Positions 34,801 to 47,700 of a stretch of 64,000 bases of DNA are shown here, piece by piece. Made by a program: the position numbers and the translations under genes. Position 1 is the first letter of the stretch. Every line of letters starts with the position of its first letter. The notes under the pieces were generated by a model. It was not told the DNA's origin. It searched no databases and saw nothing but the letters and a program-made list of their open reading frames with translations. The stretch comes from Camillea tinctor (lineage: Eukaryota > Ascomycota > Sordariomycetes > Xylariales > Xylariaceae): contig MU394154.1 of assembly GCA_022578605.1 (NCBI GenBank), positions 1 to 64,000 on the forward strand. Reading direction: 5' to 3'.

Positions 34801-35873
34801 TAGAAATCAAACTCCCTCCCAATATCAGAGGCTGGGACTACGGCACCTTGCAAGTCTGCCGAATCTCCCCTAAGGCCGGTCTTCCTGATGGCATCACTAG
34901 CCACCGGATCAAGGCTCGCACCAACTTGGGCCGAGCCAAAATCTACCCCCAGGATGGCCAATGGAGCACACAGGGCGATAACGGCCAAGCAGATGTATTC
35001 CTGGCCGTTCGTAAGCGATATTCTTCTCCCCTCGTTATTGAATTTCGTGAGTCAACCTTAGGCTCTGATAAGACGACATATTTCTCTGTGCTCTGGCTCC
35101 ACGAACTGGTTGATGAGGAAAAAGAAACCAAAACGTTGAAAATCTGGAGAGGTGGAAAGGATGGGCTTCGCCGTGCTCAATCGTGCTATGAGTACAATGG
35201 CATGAGTGAAGGCGAACAGCCTCTAGGCGAGGTCGAGATCGAGGTCAAATTCTGGCGTGGCCTCTCTGGATATCACAAAGGGTACGCCTCGCAAGCGAAA
35301 AATAGAGACATGCGCGACGTGATGGAATGCCTCGATACTATCACAGATGAGGGACTTGACGAAGGGAGCATCGAATCGGATAATGACGACGATGACGACG
35401 ACGACGATAACGATGTTGATTCAAGCAAGGACGATACTCGAAAAAAGAAGCTCCGGGTTCACACGAACGATGATTCGTCAGCATCAAGCTCAGACGACGA
35501 AGATAACAATGGCAGCAATGGTCGTACAGGATCTAGACCGCCGAGCTCATCATCCCGATTATCTCTGCACGACTTCAAGAAAGTCAAGAACATGTTCCGG
35601 AGCCCGGTAGATGGAGCAACATCGGGAGCTGCCTCGGCGCTGGCACCGGGCCATAACGACCCGGATGACGGCTCCAGGGGCCTGCGGTCCCAGTTGCGTG
35701 ACTACAAGGATCACCACAAGCAGCTGCACCGAAAACATCGTGGTATCATGCAGTGGCGCGTAGCCCGTGAAGCAGATCACCTCGGCGGTAAGTTTAGCAG
35801 ACTGAAGGGGAATATCAGTGGGATTTTCCATCACGGGGAGAAGGATGAGGTGGGGATTGAGACGGAAGTTTGA
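31899..35873 (+). CDS. mug190: SMP- and C2-domain lipid-transfer/tether protein, Mug190-like
   Basis: Tricalbin/E-Syt relatives tether the ER to the plasma membrane and move lipids. Single exon, 1324 aa. Order: charged disordered N-terminus (1-~235); two hydrophobic segments, AGISVISVLAAVLFILPG (~241-258) and SVTSFVGIGAATVLGMGRWV (~286-305); SMP domain from WLNSLFSAIWPLVNPDL (~342) to ~LNLKDMLVG (605); a first C2 (~613-715, with DAYVTVSWG); a second C2 (~829-935, interrupted by an acidic loop, with DSYCTIIL); a further beta-rich region; and an acidic poly-Asp stretch (~1165-1185) before a basic C-terminus. S. pombe Mug190 is the closest named relative I know. Calcium ligands in the C2 loops look incomplete. 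Confidence 0.88.
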   Translation: MANYDVFENNNTRERDYGGPHSAKHPIPTIQGYRQHRRELEGQVEDEEQAQLGPEDDSKPKRAYQSAKAAIRGEDRPRTRHDPYPTSNHNYAEPPPSQQTVSEEGFAQDVKDDESSSNEGQQGKSATEAAASSTDPKEKRKAMKKIKRQGGGREVTDPVTHLPITIHDQTDKDLSSVPENDPEPGTHHFTATGPQGASKSETELKAERERLQRGHNGMQRLFPPPNFEHTKQELATVYQQAVCAGISVISVLAAVLFILPGPLSGHTSAALPVDKIAWFPRLSTMLSVTSFVGIGAATVLGMGRWVNRKTAEIFDDETWDAARREEQAVLGNDEELPESVQWLNSLFSAIWPLVNPDLFASLVDQIEDIMQASLPTVIKMVSVDDMGQGSEAIRILGVRWLPTGAASRSVGSDGQLCNDDKSKSTDRTNPQDAQDNVTTMDNVDQSEDQTGKPPKQQEQDQAAIREGMEAEEGDFVNLELALAYRSRSSGRSIKAKSKNAHLYLKFYLPGGVAVPVWVELRGIIMTVRLRLQLTPDPPFISLCTMTFLGQPKASLSCVPLSRRGLNLADVPLISSFVNSAIDAALAEYVAPKSLTLNLKDMLVGEDFKKDTITRGVIWIFVKRARGFKQGDGGIGPMQGSSDAYVTVSWGKFGKPVAATRIIVEENEPSWYEYASILVTPEEVNAEEKLRIQLWDSDKWSADDDLGRVELDLKRLMRDSKTLNRVQDREDRLIGQDPDEKMPGSLVWSVGYFSKTRITEKQLQQQTINGNVRTKEQLKQYVSDNAEHKLRESGKPSDDEEIRQQKSQDYKEMEDSMIISAPPSDGYVSGVLSIQIHNITGLEVQNLQKREKNGSGDDEDEAEQSDDMPDSYCTIILNHKKIFRTRTKPKNSKPFFNAGTERFVRDWRDTEIIVSVRDSREREDDPLIGMVYLPLANVFSKRSQVMENYPLIGGIGYGRARISMVWRSVEIKLPPNIRGWDYGTLQVCRISPKAGLPDGITSHRIKARTNLGRAKIYPQDGQWSTQGDNGQADVFLAVRKRYSSPLVIEFRESTLGSDKTTYFSVLWLHELVDEEKETKTLKIWRGGKDGLRRAQSCYEYNGMSEGEQPLGEVEIEVKFWRGLSGYHKGYASQAKNRDMRDVMECLDTITDEGLDEGSIESDNDDDDDDDDNDVDSSKDDTRKKKLRVHTNDDSSASSSDDEDNNGSNGRTGSRPPSSSSRLSLHDFKKVKNMFRSPVDGATSGAASALAPGHNDPDDGSRGLRSQLRDYKDHHKQLHRKHRGIMQWRVAREADHLGGKFSRLKGNISGIFHHGEKDEVGIETEV

Positions 35874-38800
35874 GAGTAGTTCGACGACGGCTATGGTGTT
35901 AGGTACGCGCTGAAGGACGAAAGGCATGGGTCCTGTTATTCGTATGCAAGGCAATTCTTGGAAGCATATACTCTGATTAGAAGAAAGGCTTTAGCTTGGA
36001 GGAGAACCCATTGAACTGGCTGTGATATTGATGATTACACGGAACGCTAATACATAGGAACCTATATTTGCTGCCAGTGGCCAACTATCTTAATCTACCC
36101 CCTTGTCACATGCAGAATTCATTTCCTCTTAAAATAAACACGTAGGCTAGGTACATATCTAACTTCTAAATCCCCCTAAATCTAAGATATGGGCCTAGCA
36201 AATCAATTTACTCGTAACTTAACTTTATATTTATGTAGGTCATAGATCTTTAGAACCCCCGGGACTAGTCGATCTTCACTTTATATTACCCTCACCTAGG
36301 CTTCGGTGTTGGCTCTGTAACGAGGTCTTCCCGTACAAGTGAATTTTGATTTCAATATATTGTAGAGATAGACGAAGTATGTGAAGTTAGTAATATTCAG
36401 AATGCGGATAAATTTGATATTTGACGACATGGCCTTTCTAGTATTTTGCTCATCCTCGGGTTTCTATCTATACCATCATCATTCACCTACTTCCCCAGAT
36501 TCAACCCCCCCCATCTCTTTATGTATATAGACACTCTTCCCTACTTGCTGACACAGTGAAATGACCTTAACTTCAAAGAATTTGATGTACCTATTCTATC
36601 TTCACCTAGTCAAGATTCCTATGGGATGACGTGCGCGTATATCGATGGAGGGACAGGTTGGAGGTGGACCGGACGTAAGTAATGCTTGCTAGCTCTTCGG
36701 TTCCCAGGGTTTCGGCAAGTCCGATTCGTGAAGACAGTCGTAAAGAACGTATAGATGGAAACTTCCCAGATCTTTCTAATCTGTGGGACTTGATCTGGAT
36801 CAGGGTTGAGGCTAGTTACCGAGAGGTGCGATATGGTGTTTATTACGGTATAGGCTTTCGACGGCGGTAGCTGATGTTGTAGAGGATTAGGACCAAAGTA
36901 TGTCACATGCGCAGTTGCTATTCACCTCGGAAGATCTCTTAGGTCTTCCATTGTCCTAGCCATAGCGTTGGTAGCGAGGCCTCGGTATAGTCTGATGAGA
37001 AGGTGGTAATTCACGGCCTGCGCATTGCATATTCTCTTATGATCAACATGTATGTACTATTCTTGCCTGTCTATCAATCTATCCATGGTTAAGGGAGTGA
37101 CTCGGCCATCGTCACATTTTCGTAATGCTACCCACTCATGAGTAGATCGACAGAGAAACGTCATTCATCATCACAAACCCTACCTATTTCAGAAGCGGCT
37201 CTTTTCCCCACGTGCCGCGCACACGAGAATGGAAAACATAATAGGGTAGGTAAATAGAAATGTTAGGCGACAGGGTTGCAATATACGTACATGCATACAT
37301 ACATACACACTGCACGCAGGCATGGGTAGACCACTACGTAACGACGCATGAAAACGTGGTACGAACTTCAGGTAAGGCTGGAAATGTCAACGGTAATAGG
37401 GACGCCATTATCGCCTGCCTGGGCCGAGAAGTAGGTAGGTGGGTAAATAGATGAGATGAGATCAGACGAGACAAAGATGGGAGGTAGGTAGAATATTATG
37501 GGATCTTACTACGCTACATCTACCTACCTACCTATATACATGCATAATCATAATACACTTCATATTTTCGTATCTACCTACCTTGCCGAGCATTTCCTTA
37601 GTTTGGTCCACTAACGCACCTATATGGCAGAAAGACATGGAATAAAAACTGAGACTTGACGGAATATTTGGAATATTAATAATACTATGGTAGGTAGGTA
37701 AGTAGAAAATTCGATGTTGAGGAGGTATTTACATTAGGAAGGGAAATCATAATGAGCGGAGGGCCGGGGGTGGGGAGAGACCGGATCCTACGACGGCTAC
37801 TAGACCTGTTCCAATGTTCGATAGTGGGTTCGAAAACATCCATCCACGGTCCAGCTCTCTCCCTTGTTAGGGCTGACTGAGTGGGCTGAAATGGGTGAGT
37901 CGATATATCTTTGGGGGCCAATGCAATACAAGGGAGGGGGGTGGGGGGGAGAGGGGATAAAAATAGGCAGGTAGGGTTATGGTGTAATACATATGAAAGA
38001 ACACTGGTAGAATGATTATGCATGAATGCTTTCGAGGTGGAAGATTACTTGTGATAACCGATCGTGCGCAACAGGAAGTATTGCTGATTAATCCTACCCT
38101 ACTTACATATAAAGGTAACCCTAGTTTTAACAGTTTCTCTACCTGACGAGCTATGTATTTACAAGCATCGGAAGCTGTGTACACCAGAAGCTGGGGCTGG
38201 ATAGGAGATCTACTTTGATGGGATCATCGGGTATTTTTAGGTGATTGGGAGGAATTATCTAAAGAACGAACGGTAGCTGGTAGCAGGAAATAAAAAAGGA
38301 TTGCTTGGGAGGACAACGCTTGATGGTGGCCTCCTGTCTTTGCATGGTAGACCACGCAGGAGTGCGGCACAGAACGCGGTGTATTTCGTTCGTTCTTCAG
38401 GATTTCAGTATGTCCGTCCAAACGAGTCGCAAATGCCTAGAATTAATTCTCTCGCTGTCCAGGAAAATTCCGTCGGTCTGCCAGAGGGATCATTTAAGCT
38501 TGATATTACCTGGTTCAGGCTCGATGGAGCCTTGACGTTTGGGCGGTAGTGTAAATCACGGGTAGTGGTTATTATGGGGTGGCATGGGCCAGCACTACGA
38601 TGCTTGGGTCTCCGCGTGTGGGGAGAGAAGGAGGACAATTGCAAAGGTCGCGTGGACCATGGAACTTGCAGGGGCTGTTAAAAGATCCGGTAGTATTGGA
38701 TAGTCACGTCGTATGGACAAACATATGGGTTACCAGGTTTCAGGGGAGACTAAATACTTACCTACTTATAGGTATGCATAACCTGATTCATGATGTAGTA

Positions 38801-39704
38801 AAATTTACGGCTTCATAGCAAGAACGGGTGCATCGACAGGCCTTGTCGACTAACCTAGCGTGGGCCATTAGCGATCGGCCTGAGCGAGAGAAAACTGACT
38901 GACAAGAGGAGCTTTCTGGCCAAGCATGTATACAATCCCATGAACAGGGGAACACTAGACTCATAGCGATTGGCTAATTTACAGACTATAGTCTCTAGAC
39001 AAGAGCCTCTGTGCCGTCTCAGGATTTGATCCCTAACTGGAGTTGCATGGCAAGGTCGGGATGAAGGTCTCAAGAAAGCAGGGGATCGGACGTGCGGCCT
39101 CATAGAGGAGTACAATGTAGAAAACCTTACCATAACCACTTGTCGGCAGGACCAGAGGCTGATGTTCCACTTTGATAACCCATTATGGTCCGTCAACTAC
39201 TTATGTATGAATGCCATCGCTTTGAAAACGAATGAATGAAAAACGTGTCTCGCTGTCTGATGCAGAGCCTCATTCTCACTTCATCATAATCCGCATATAC
39301 CTACCTACTCACTCTGTTTCTTACCAATTCGTCCCATAATAACATTTGCCTCTATATGTCCACTCACAGGGAGCCAGCGGGACCCCTGAATCCAGCTTCT
39401 TTTAGCCCCCACCCTCCCCGGAACATTTTTACTCTCAGTGTAAAATATCATAAGAGGGTTAATCCGCCAACTTTCATTGATCAAACCAGCGTTCCCTAAC
39501 GTCTCGTGCTTGCCAAGACGTTGACAGCGAAAAGAAATGTACTAATTGGACCGTGAAAACCTGATATATATATATGCTATATATCCCTAACGCCCGAAGC
39601 TAGAGTAAGGCGTATTCACCTAGCGAGAGATAGAAAGGGGGAAAAGAACGAAGAGAAGTAAAACCAAAAGAGGTGAAAAAGAAGGGCAAGAAAAGGAGAA
39701 GGTT
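35874..39704. other. 3.8 kb intergenic, no gene seen
   Basis: Only short frames occur, the longest about 113 codons without an ATG start. The region is rich in TACC/GGTA tetranucleotide repeats, with dense clusters near 37430-37530 and 37684-37700, and TACATGCATACATACATACA-like runs near 37280-37310. A TATATATATAT stretch at 39563-39588 lies 120-140 bp before the transcription-factor start and may be part of its promoter. Confidence 0.6.
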
Positions 39705-42014
39705 ATGTCTCCCTGCATCCGACCTGATGGGCATCTATCGCCGCCCATGACGAGGACATCACGAAAGGGGAGCCCGAGCGATCGTAGCGACAAGTCCGAT
39801 CAGAGTGTTGATTCGTCCGAGAAGGGCGGCACAAGCAGCAGCCTGCGCAGCGATAGTGGTTCCAAACCAACGCGCAAGAGGGCTAGCAAGCCCAAGGTTC
39901 GAACAGGCAAGTCGGTGCTTACAAGATCGTCAAGATGTGCATATTAGCTAATAATCGTCTTTTATTTTGATCGCCTACCAATAGGATGTATAAGTTGTAA
40001 AAGAAGACATGTCAGTAAGACAAACGAGATGGAAAGAAAGAAACTAGAAAACAATCCCGTTCTTACAACACAACCCCTGACTTTCCATTCCCGTTTTCTA
40101 TTTTACCTATCACTCTTTTCAACTTCTAAAAGCCTGGCCATATACACCAAGTATTGACTTCGAACACACATTACTCCTAGATTCTATACATGTGGCAGTC
40201 TACATGTAAGTGGTTCAAGTAAACTTGGTAGTTAACTTTAAGCTCTACAGGTAAAATGCGATGAAGGCAAGCCTTCCTGCGCAGAGTGCGAACGCCTCGG
40301 GCTCATGTGCGAAGGGTATGCTCCTCCCAAAGTCAAGCGGACTGCTGTCAGGACTGAACGTCTATTACTTCCGAAGCTTGCTCCACATATACAGACGACT
40401 TCTCCAGCCATCACGCCGGCACTCCGTCCCGCAGACAGACAGGACTCGATACCTCCAATGCCCAGTTTTGGGTTCGAGTTCGATGATGACGATCGATGGT
40501 ACTTCGTGTTATTCCGGGATCAAGTCGCTCATCAGCTGTCCCCATATTACCAGTCCCATTTCTGGACTCGAACCTCCCTTCGAGACAGCATGGTCAATAA
40601 GTGTATTCGACACTCGATTTTAAGTATTGGAGCATACGCGCGCGCTCTAATGGAGCTCCGAGAGGAGCATCCCTGGCATACGGAAATGTCTCGCCCATGG
40701 TGGCCACCCACCGTCCTGAACCGGCATCATCAAGCCGCCCTGGTACACCAAGCCAAGGCCCTTTCCCATCTCCGATCCTATATTCGGATGTACGGCATCG
40801 ACAGCCGTCTTACTATGACTGCTACGCTTCTGTTCATCGTTTTTGAGAACATGCAGGGCAACTACCATAGCTCGGGCAACCTGGTTCGTAGTGGGATCAA
40901 GGTCCTTGCCAATATGCGTAGCCTCAACGCTACTGGCCGTGAGTATAGCCTGCACCATCGACGGCATCAGTACTTGACGGCACCGCGTGATGAGTTCAAC
41001 GAGATGGCCGACATGTACGCACGCCACAGTATCACATATGCGTTCGTGCCCTTCTCTCATGGGAAATTTGCATACCATCTCCTCTTCACCGACGATGACG
41101 CCGATAATCATGATTACGACGACGACGGCAATGAGAATAATGACAGTAACGGCGGCAGTGGAGAGATTGGCGAGTCCTACTTTGGGGGGGCTTACGCGCT
41201 ACCTGTGCCGCAGACCCCCGAGCAAGCTCGCCGCACGTGGGACTACATCTCCCCATTACTGGCCAACTTCCACTGCAAAGCCGTGTGGCATAACCTATAC
41301 CCGGACTATGAGGTAGATACGGCGGCGCTGCGGTACGAGCAGGCGACGCATTTAGCGAGACTGCATGAGCTGGGTGCCGCCCTCGACGCCCTTTACGCAA
41401 AACATGACCATCAACACCACCGGCCTTTGCTCGTCGACGACAATGGTGGCCTCATTCTTCTACGTCTACATCATGCGCTGGCGACCACTTTCGTCTCATG
41501 TTGCCTTGACCCCACGGAGGAAGCATACGATGCGTTCCTACCGCAGTTCGAGGACTGCTTGCGACAAGGGCGCGCGTTCGTCGAGGCCGTATCATCATCT
41601 TCGTCATCATCACCGTCGCGCAAGGTCGGATTCAGCAACGAGATTGGCATCCTAGTCGTGCTCGCATTCGTAGGATTCAAGTGCCGCGTGCGCCGTGTGC
41701 GCCTCCAGGTTCTCGAGTTGCTAGGGCGCTACAGCTGGCGCGAGGGCAGCTGGGACAGCACGAGTCTCGCCAACGCGGTTACCGGCTTGATGAAACTCGA
41801 AGGGCAGCTCCCAAGTGATGATGATGGCAGTGCAGGGGGTCGGGATGTTAGTGCTGCCGTAGCAGATGAGACTGTACCACCGGCGCGCGCGAGGTACACT
41901 TGGACCAATATGTTCTGGGATTTCGAGAATCGGCATATGATAGTCGAGTATACGAAGCTGCTCCCAAATGAGTATGGCGAGTTCGACAAGGTCCGCTACG
42001 TGATGGGGGCGTGA
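39705..42014 (+). CDS. Zn2Cys6 transcription factor
   Basis: A fungal binuclear zinc-cluster regulator. Model: exons 39705-39906, 39985-40010 and 40251-42014, giving 663 aa. Residues 1-67 are Ser/Lys-rich. The zinc cluster spans about 68-97: RTGCISCKRRHVKCDEGKP then SCAECERLGLMCEGY. The first two Cys of the cluster lie on a 26-nt microexon. The first intron (39907-39984) begins GCAAGT, a GC donor, in the same ACAG|GCAAGT context as in the amidase. The long third exon holds the fungal regulatory middle region (FVLFRDQVAHQLSPYY, HSILSIGAYARAL) with acidic Asp/Asn and Ser insertions. Target genes are unknown; the nearest gene is the ammonium transporter, 1.1 kb away and convergent. Confidence 0.92.
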
Positions 42015-43108
42015 GCTGGCTTGGGTTAACGAGAATCCGGAACGGGCAGACAATGATGGCTGCAAGCGAAATTTATAGACCAAGAACTATCTTACACATA
42101 ATGGAGAGGAATCAATAGAGAGAAGGAAACGCTCAGGCATAAAGGGGGTGAGAAAAAGGATCCAGAAACGGGAGGGCGAGGAGATTGTGTGCTAGGTATT
42201 TTATACGGCGGTGCCGAAAATATTCTTATTAGCGTAGTCATCTGAGTTAGTGATACCATCTATATGCATATAACCTATATCAATCCTTCCTCTTTCACTA
42301 TCATCTTTGAACAAGCAGGTTATATAGAATACGTGCAAGGTCTGGATTATATTCGGTTCTCTACTTGATTACTGCCACTCACTTGGTTTAGATGTATACG
42401 TACGGTTCGGGGACGCCTGTAATGTCTGCTCTCCGCTATCCATCAATAGATTGCAGGGTGAGAGCCAGTAAGCCAGCGGTCACAATAGATGGCGTTAGGA
42501 TTTCTTAAGAAAAAAGGGGGAGGATAGAAGAGCTAGGTCACAGGTAGAAATGAGTTTTGTAAGTGACACAAGGAGGCAACACATTTATAAGTGGCTATGG
42601 TTGGATCTCCACTCCTGAATTCTGATCGGCCTAGTAATCAGGCCTTACCATCAAGTTAACGTCTATAGGCATCATCCAGTTCATCGAGTTTGGGATTGAG
42701 AGGATCAATGTTATATTTTACTTCCTTTTTGAAGCCCTTAGCCAGTCGGTAAATCAGCCGTCGCCTTGAACGGATGCAAGTAGCATCCACATATTTCTAT
42801 GAGGTTCAAATTCTCAACAGACAAAGAGACATAGTTGTCAAGTGTGGGTAAGGGGTATAATTTGGTATCAAGTTGATCAAGTTATAAAAGAAAATGTTGG
42901 TTTTGATAACTATTTACAAAATATGTTTGGTCAGTTCGGTTCAAGAAAATATAAATACACATAAGCCTATATATCACACACACACTCCTTCAATCGGGTT
43001 GAAATTAAATTAAAATGCGCTTCACAAATGCTTTCATTCGTCTCTGTAAACCCTCTAGAATTTGACCCGCCCCTTATTTCCACATCACACGAGATCTCCC
43101 TTGGGATC
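42015..43108. other. intergenic between convergent genes
   Basis: About 1.1 kb covers the 3' ends of the transcription factor and the ammonium transporter. No gene is seen. Confidence 0.65.
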
Positions 43109-44748
43109 TTATACCAAGTCGGTCGTCTTCTCGGGCACCGAGCCCTTAGAGGATCCAGCGCGGGTACCGGGCAAAAGCTCGTTGGGGATGCCGTCGCTTG
43201 TGTTGCGCTGCAGTTCAACGTAATCGTAGGCAAACTCACCAAGCTGGCCGTCGTCGACGCCTATGGCTTCTTCCTCAGCGGGGAGACGAAGGCTTAGACC
43301 CGGTACAAGATTGATCAGGAAAAGGATGACACAGGTGAGAACGAAGGAGTAAGAGAACCCAGCAACAGAGTCGGCAATTTGGTAGCCTAGCTGGATATAG
43401 TTGTGATTGATCCAACCACCAGGGATCTCGGTGGAGCCATCGAGGGCGGCTATGTAATCACTGGAAATTTGTTAACAACAAGAAACCACAGAGTTTCTAG
43501 AACAGATACTTACGCAGCAAAGATACCAGTAAGGAGGTTTCCGGCAATACCACCAACGGCATGAACAGCGAAAATATCCAGGGCCTCATCAACGCCCATT
43601 AGAAACTTGAGCTTGGTGGCAAAGTTGCAGACGATACCACCCACAATACCGTAAATAACGGCAGCCCAAGGAGTGACAAAGCCGGAGGCGGGAGTGATAG
43701 CTACGAGACCGGAAATGGCACCAGAACAGAATCCTACAACGGACCATTTCTTTTCCAGGCGATAATCAAGCAAGACCCAGGTGATACCACCAACCGAAGC
43801 AGCCAGATGAGTAACGATGCAAGCCATGATAGCACGAAGGTTAGCGGCCAAGGCGGAGCCACCATTGAAACCGAACCAACCAACCCACAGAAATACAGTG
43901 CCGAGGACAATATGGGTGACATTGTGAGGTCGGTAGGGCAGACCGGCGGACTTAGCATAGCCAGTTCGCTTGCCGAGCATGATCGAGAAGGCGAGAGCAG
44001 CGGCACCACTTGAGATATGAACGGGAGTACCACCAGCGAAGTCGAGACCACCCATCTTAAATGACCAACCATTAGAGTTCCAAGTCCAGTAAGCGATGGG
44101 GTCGTACACGATGGTAGACCAGACGAAAATAAAGACAATGCAAGGGAGGATGCGAGCGCGGTCAACAGCAGCCCCAATTGCAAGAGCAGGTCTAATAAGA
44201 GTAGCCGGTTGTTAGTTTTTCATGTTTCATTATTTTCTTTTTCCTTTCTTGTCGCTCTTCTTTCTTTTCTCGTCTTCCTACGTTTGAATCGACATGAACA
44301 ATAAAAGAGAGCAAATAGAAAATACGTACGTGATAGCGGCGAACATGCCTTGGTATAAGCAGAAAAGGAGGTCGGGGACCTTAGTGCTGCCGACAGAGGG
44401 CTGGGCGAGGGTCTTCATGAGACCAAAGTTGGACAGGTCGCCGATGAAGCTGCTTCCAGTATGGGAGAACGTCAAACTGTAACCCCAGAAGAACCATTGA
44501 AAATCGACGACGGCGACAGACAACATGGATAACATGATGAGGGAGAGGGCAGACTTGCGCCGCGCGAGACCCGAGTAGAAGAACCCAACACCGGGAATCA
44601 TGAGTAGAACAAGGGCGGAAGAGGTCAGGATCCAGGCGAAATCACCACTCTCGTAAAAGACGTTGAGGTTGGTCTCGCCACTCGAGTACCCGGCATCGGC
44701 CTGGCCGGTGATGCCGGTGTATTCAGTGACATTGACGCTGCCGGACAT
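43109..44748 (-). CDS. Amt/MEP ammonium transporter
   Basis: A plasma-membrane ammonium permease of the MEP/AMT family with about eleven helices. Model: exons 44748-44330, 44191-43514 and 43460-43109, giving 482 aa. The family pattern is clear: FAWILTSSALVLLMIPGVGFFYSGL, then WGYSLTFS, MGGLDFAGGTPVHISSGAAAL with pore His198, and DIFAVHAVGGIAGN with pore His350 (the twin-His pair). The C-terminus is the usual cytosolic tail (EFAYDYVELQ, ending EKTTDLV). Introns are 138 and 53 nt. TGATAG and TGATAAG motifs upstream (44872-44877, 45331-45337) fit the AreA/GATA consensus HGATAR but are short enough to be chance. Confidence 0.95.
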
Positions 44749-47700
44749 GATGGGGGGTTGCTTTCTCGTGGTTCGGACTGCGTGTAAGTCGCCGGTTCTC
44801 TGTAAGGAGAGTGCCTCCTTTTAGAATAATAACCACTTAGGGGTTGGCACTATAGATGCTATTATACCCGATGATAGCAACAACAACAACGACAACAACA
44901 ACAGCAGCAGCAGCAGGCGAATGAATAACAGAGAGGAGAAAATATAAGGAACCATATACAAGCAAAGGAGAAGAGAAGAAAGGAAAATAAGAAATCCAAA
45001 GGGACAGGGAGTTACAAGTGCTTATCAATGCCTGAATTATACATGCAGGTAATAATACTTACCTACTATATGTATGCTACCTCCAGTACGTGTACCTGCT
45101 CTATACCTGTGCGACATGTTATCCGCTTCTCTCCGGTGTTGGTAAGCTTATAGAGGCCTGTACCTGATGAAGGTATGTACCTACCTGCTAGGGCTGGTTA
45201 CGTGGTATGTACATGCAGGGAGTACAAGCTTGGACCCGGCAATAAGGTAGCTTTCATGTATGGTTCTGCGGGTGTGTACCTTCGTGCTTTCCAAGGGATC
45301 GGACCATTGAGCATTAGTTGGTGGGGCCACTGATAAGACTCGCCGGAGTAAACAACCTGCAATGTCCAGCAAATCCTATTTTACTAACCTAGACTAATAA
45401 GCTCTAACACCAATCAACTGTAGCAGTTTGGCCATAGGATCTCAGTATATGTATGAAATACTACGAGAAAACTTGGCTTGACAGAATGTAATGGGTAAGT
45501 AATTGCAACATGCAGTTAGCACTTGTTATGAAGAAAAGGGCTCACTACTTGTCTCAGCCGTAAAGACTTCGGCTGATTCATAAAAAGATAGTACACCACC
45601 TGTAGCTAGATCAACAAGGCTGGACCTCGGAAGGGAGGTAGGGAACATGCATACGCGTCGAGATGTCGTTATGTCTATTCATGAAACGTTCAAGAGAAGA
45701 TGAATCAACTTAGATATGTGACCTAGGTTGATAGGTTATATAATAGTAAATAGAGGTAGGGAGTAATAATATCTTCAACTTAGATGTGTGCCGTAAAGAG
45801 GTACAATACCTACTAGGTAGGTAGCAAGTGGTAATTTACCTAACCAGCTGCCAGGTCAGGTCAGCTATTAGCGGCTTTGTTGTAGCAGCTCCGATCTCCA
45901 AGATTCATATTCTCTCTCCCCCGCCCGGGATGTTCCCTGAAGGGACCCTGCTGCATATTTGGGCGTTCTTCATACCTACTATTTTAGGTGTCTACATAGT
46001 TAACTGGTTGTACTTTGTCGCGAAGCTCTTGGCCTACCTAAGCTGCTAAGGTAGGTGTATGGAGACGTACGTTAGCCGCAATATGTGTGCATGTCTCCCG
46101 ACAACAGCGGTTGTGTGTACTTACATATCCGAGGGATGTTTGTATGGTACCTAAATATAAGACATCTAAATAAGCTTCAACAAGAAAACCCTTTGGGGCC
46201 CTTAGCCGGTCTGTCTTGAGAAATATGGCCATCACATCGTCTTTACTGGATTGACGAAACTTTTTGCTTGAACATAATCCACCCCCGACCGGAAAATGCT
46301 ATTCAATATACACATTTTGCCACCGGGAATATTACCAATTATAGAGACATACATAGAATAGTATCATGATCTGGGAACTTGCATATTATATTCCTACCGT
46401 GCGACGACGCACAGCAGCGATCCTACCACCAACCGCGAATGGTTTAGGTTAAAAGGGAGGGGGGCCACTTAGATGATCATGCGCACGGCTAAGCTGTCTC
46501 CCAAGGGAAGTATAAAAGATGATGATAATCTAGGAATATATCTAGAATTGGTTCCCCATGGGAAAAGAGAGAGGGAGAGAACACGGAATAACTTACTTCA
46601 CCAACTCTGACCAAGACGTCGTACTTCAACATGTACATGATCAATATTCTGGTTACAGCATGACTTATGTAATTCAGGGTTATACAATACTATCGGTAAA
46701 TTGCTGATATATGTTATATGTCTTCTCATTTCTTTTTCTTTTCCTTTTTCTTTTTTTCCCTTCTTTTCGCCCTTCGGCAAGTTTCCGTCGTTGCCGTATC
46801 GTCTAAAGTCAAGGTTTAACTGATCATTGCGGCGTGCATGTATGCTCAAGGTGGATTGATAAGTCTCGACAAGCCTCGAGGACGTGCCAAGCTGAAGCCC
46901 TGCTCCGCCCAGAGATAAGGGTGAATTTTCAACCAATGACAAAGACTTTACTTCCCTAAATGAAGATTTGCCTATCATACAGTGGGTCCCTACTAACGAT
47001 ACGTCTTCCTAACTCCCTCTTCAGCTCGAGATAAGGCTACATATTATTATAATCTACATGGTTCTAGGTCGTGCAGATGTGTACCTCCTTTGTACCCTTC
47101 ACTCCAGCTTCAATCAATTGAACTACCAACTACCTACATAACACCTAGGGAACCACCTAAATGACAACATAAACTACCTCCATGATTAGGTAATCGATCT
47201 CGATAAGATCTCCTCACGAATTTCTAGTAACCAACTCGAAAGGCATTCTAGGGGTTTGGCGGGCGTTTCTTTGTCTAGAATAAACTGGTACGTTTTCAAG
47301 ATACATAACATGTAACTAGGTAGTTGTAAAGGTACCTAGTATATATGGTTACCATACTACATAGTAGGTAGTACACAACAGCCTTATCAGTGATTGACCC
47401 ACTGCAAAAGCACACACTATACCGTTCCCGTTGAACCTCCCGTTTGACCCAACATGCATTCCAAACTAGTGCAGGCTTAACTTAAACAACACCCGCCGCT
47501 TTGGGTCTTTCTGGTCTGGTGATGCCGACATGTCGGGTTTGACCAAGACAAATATCGGAACCTTAAGCGACAACACGTATACTGAATAGTAGGCAATGGA
47601 TAACCACTGCCGGTGTCGCTGCTACTGCCATTACATGTAATAACATATAGGACCAAGAATGGTTGTAAGGTACCTGTGTACGTTGACTAACAAAGAGCCC

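Noticed and set aside
45828..46049. Possible small membrane protein
   Set aside because: The hydrophobic tail is explained by T-rich DNA, and the frame begins with GTG.
46598..46978. 126-codon minus frame with an ATG start
   Set aside because: Its middle is a simple Lys/Glu tract from an A/G-rich run, and the rest resembles no protein I know; I left it uncalled.
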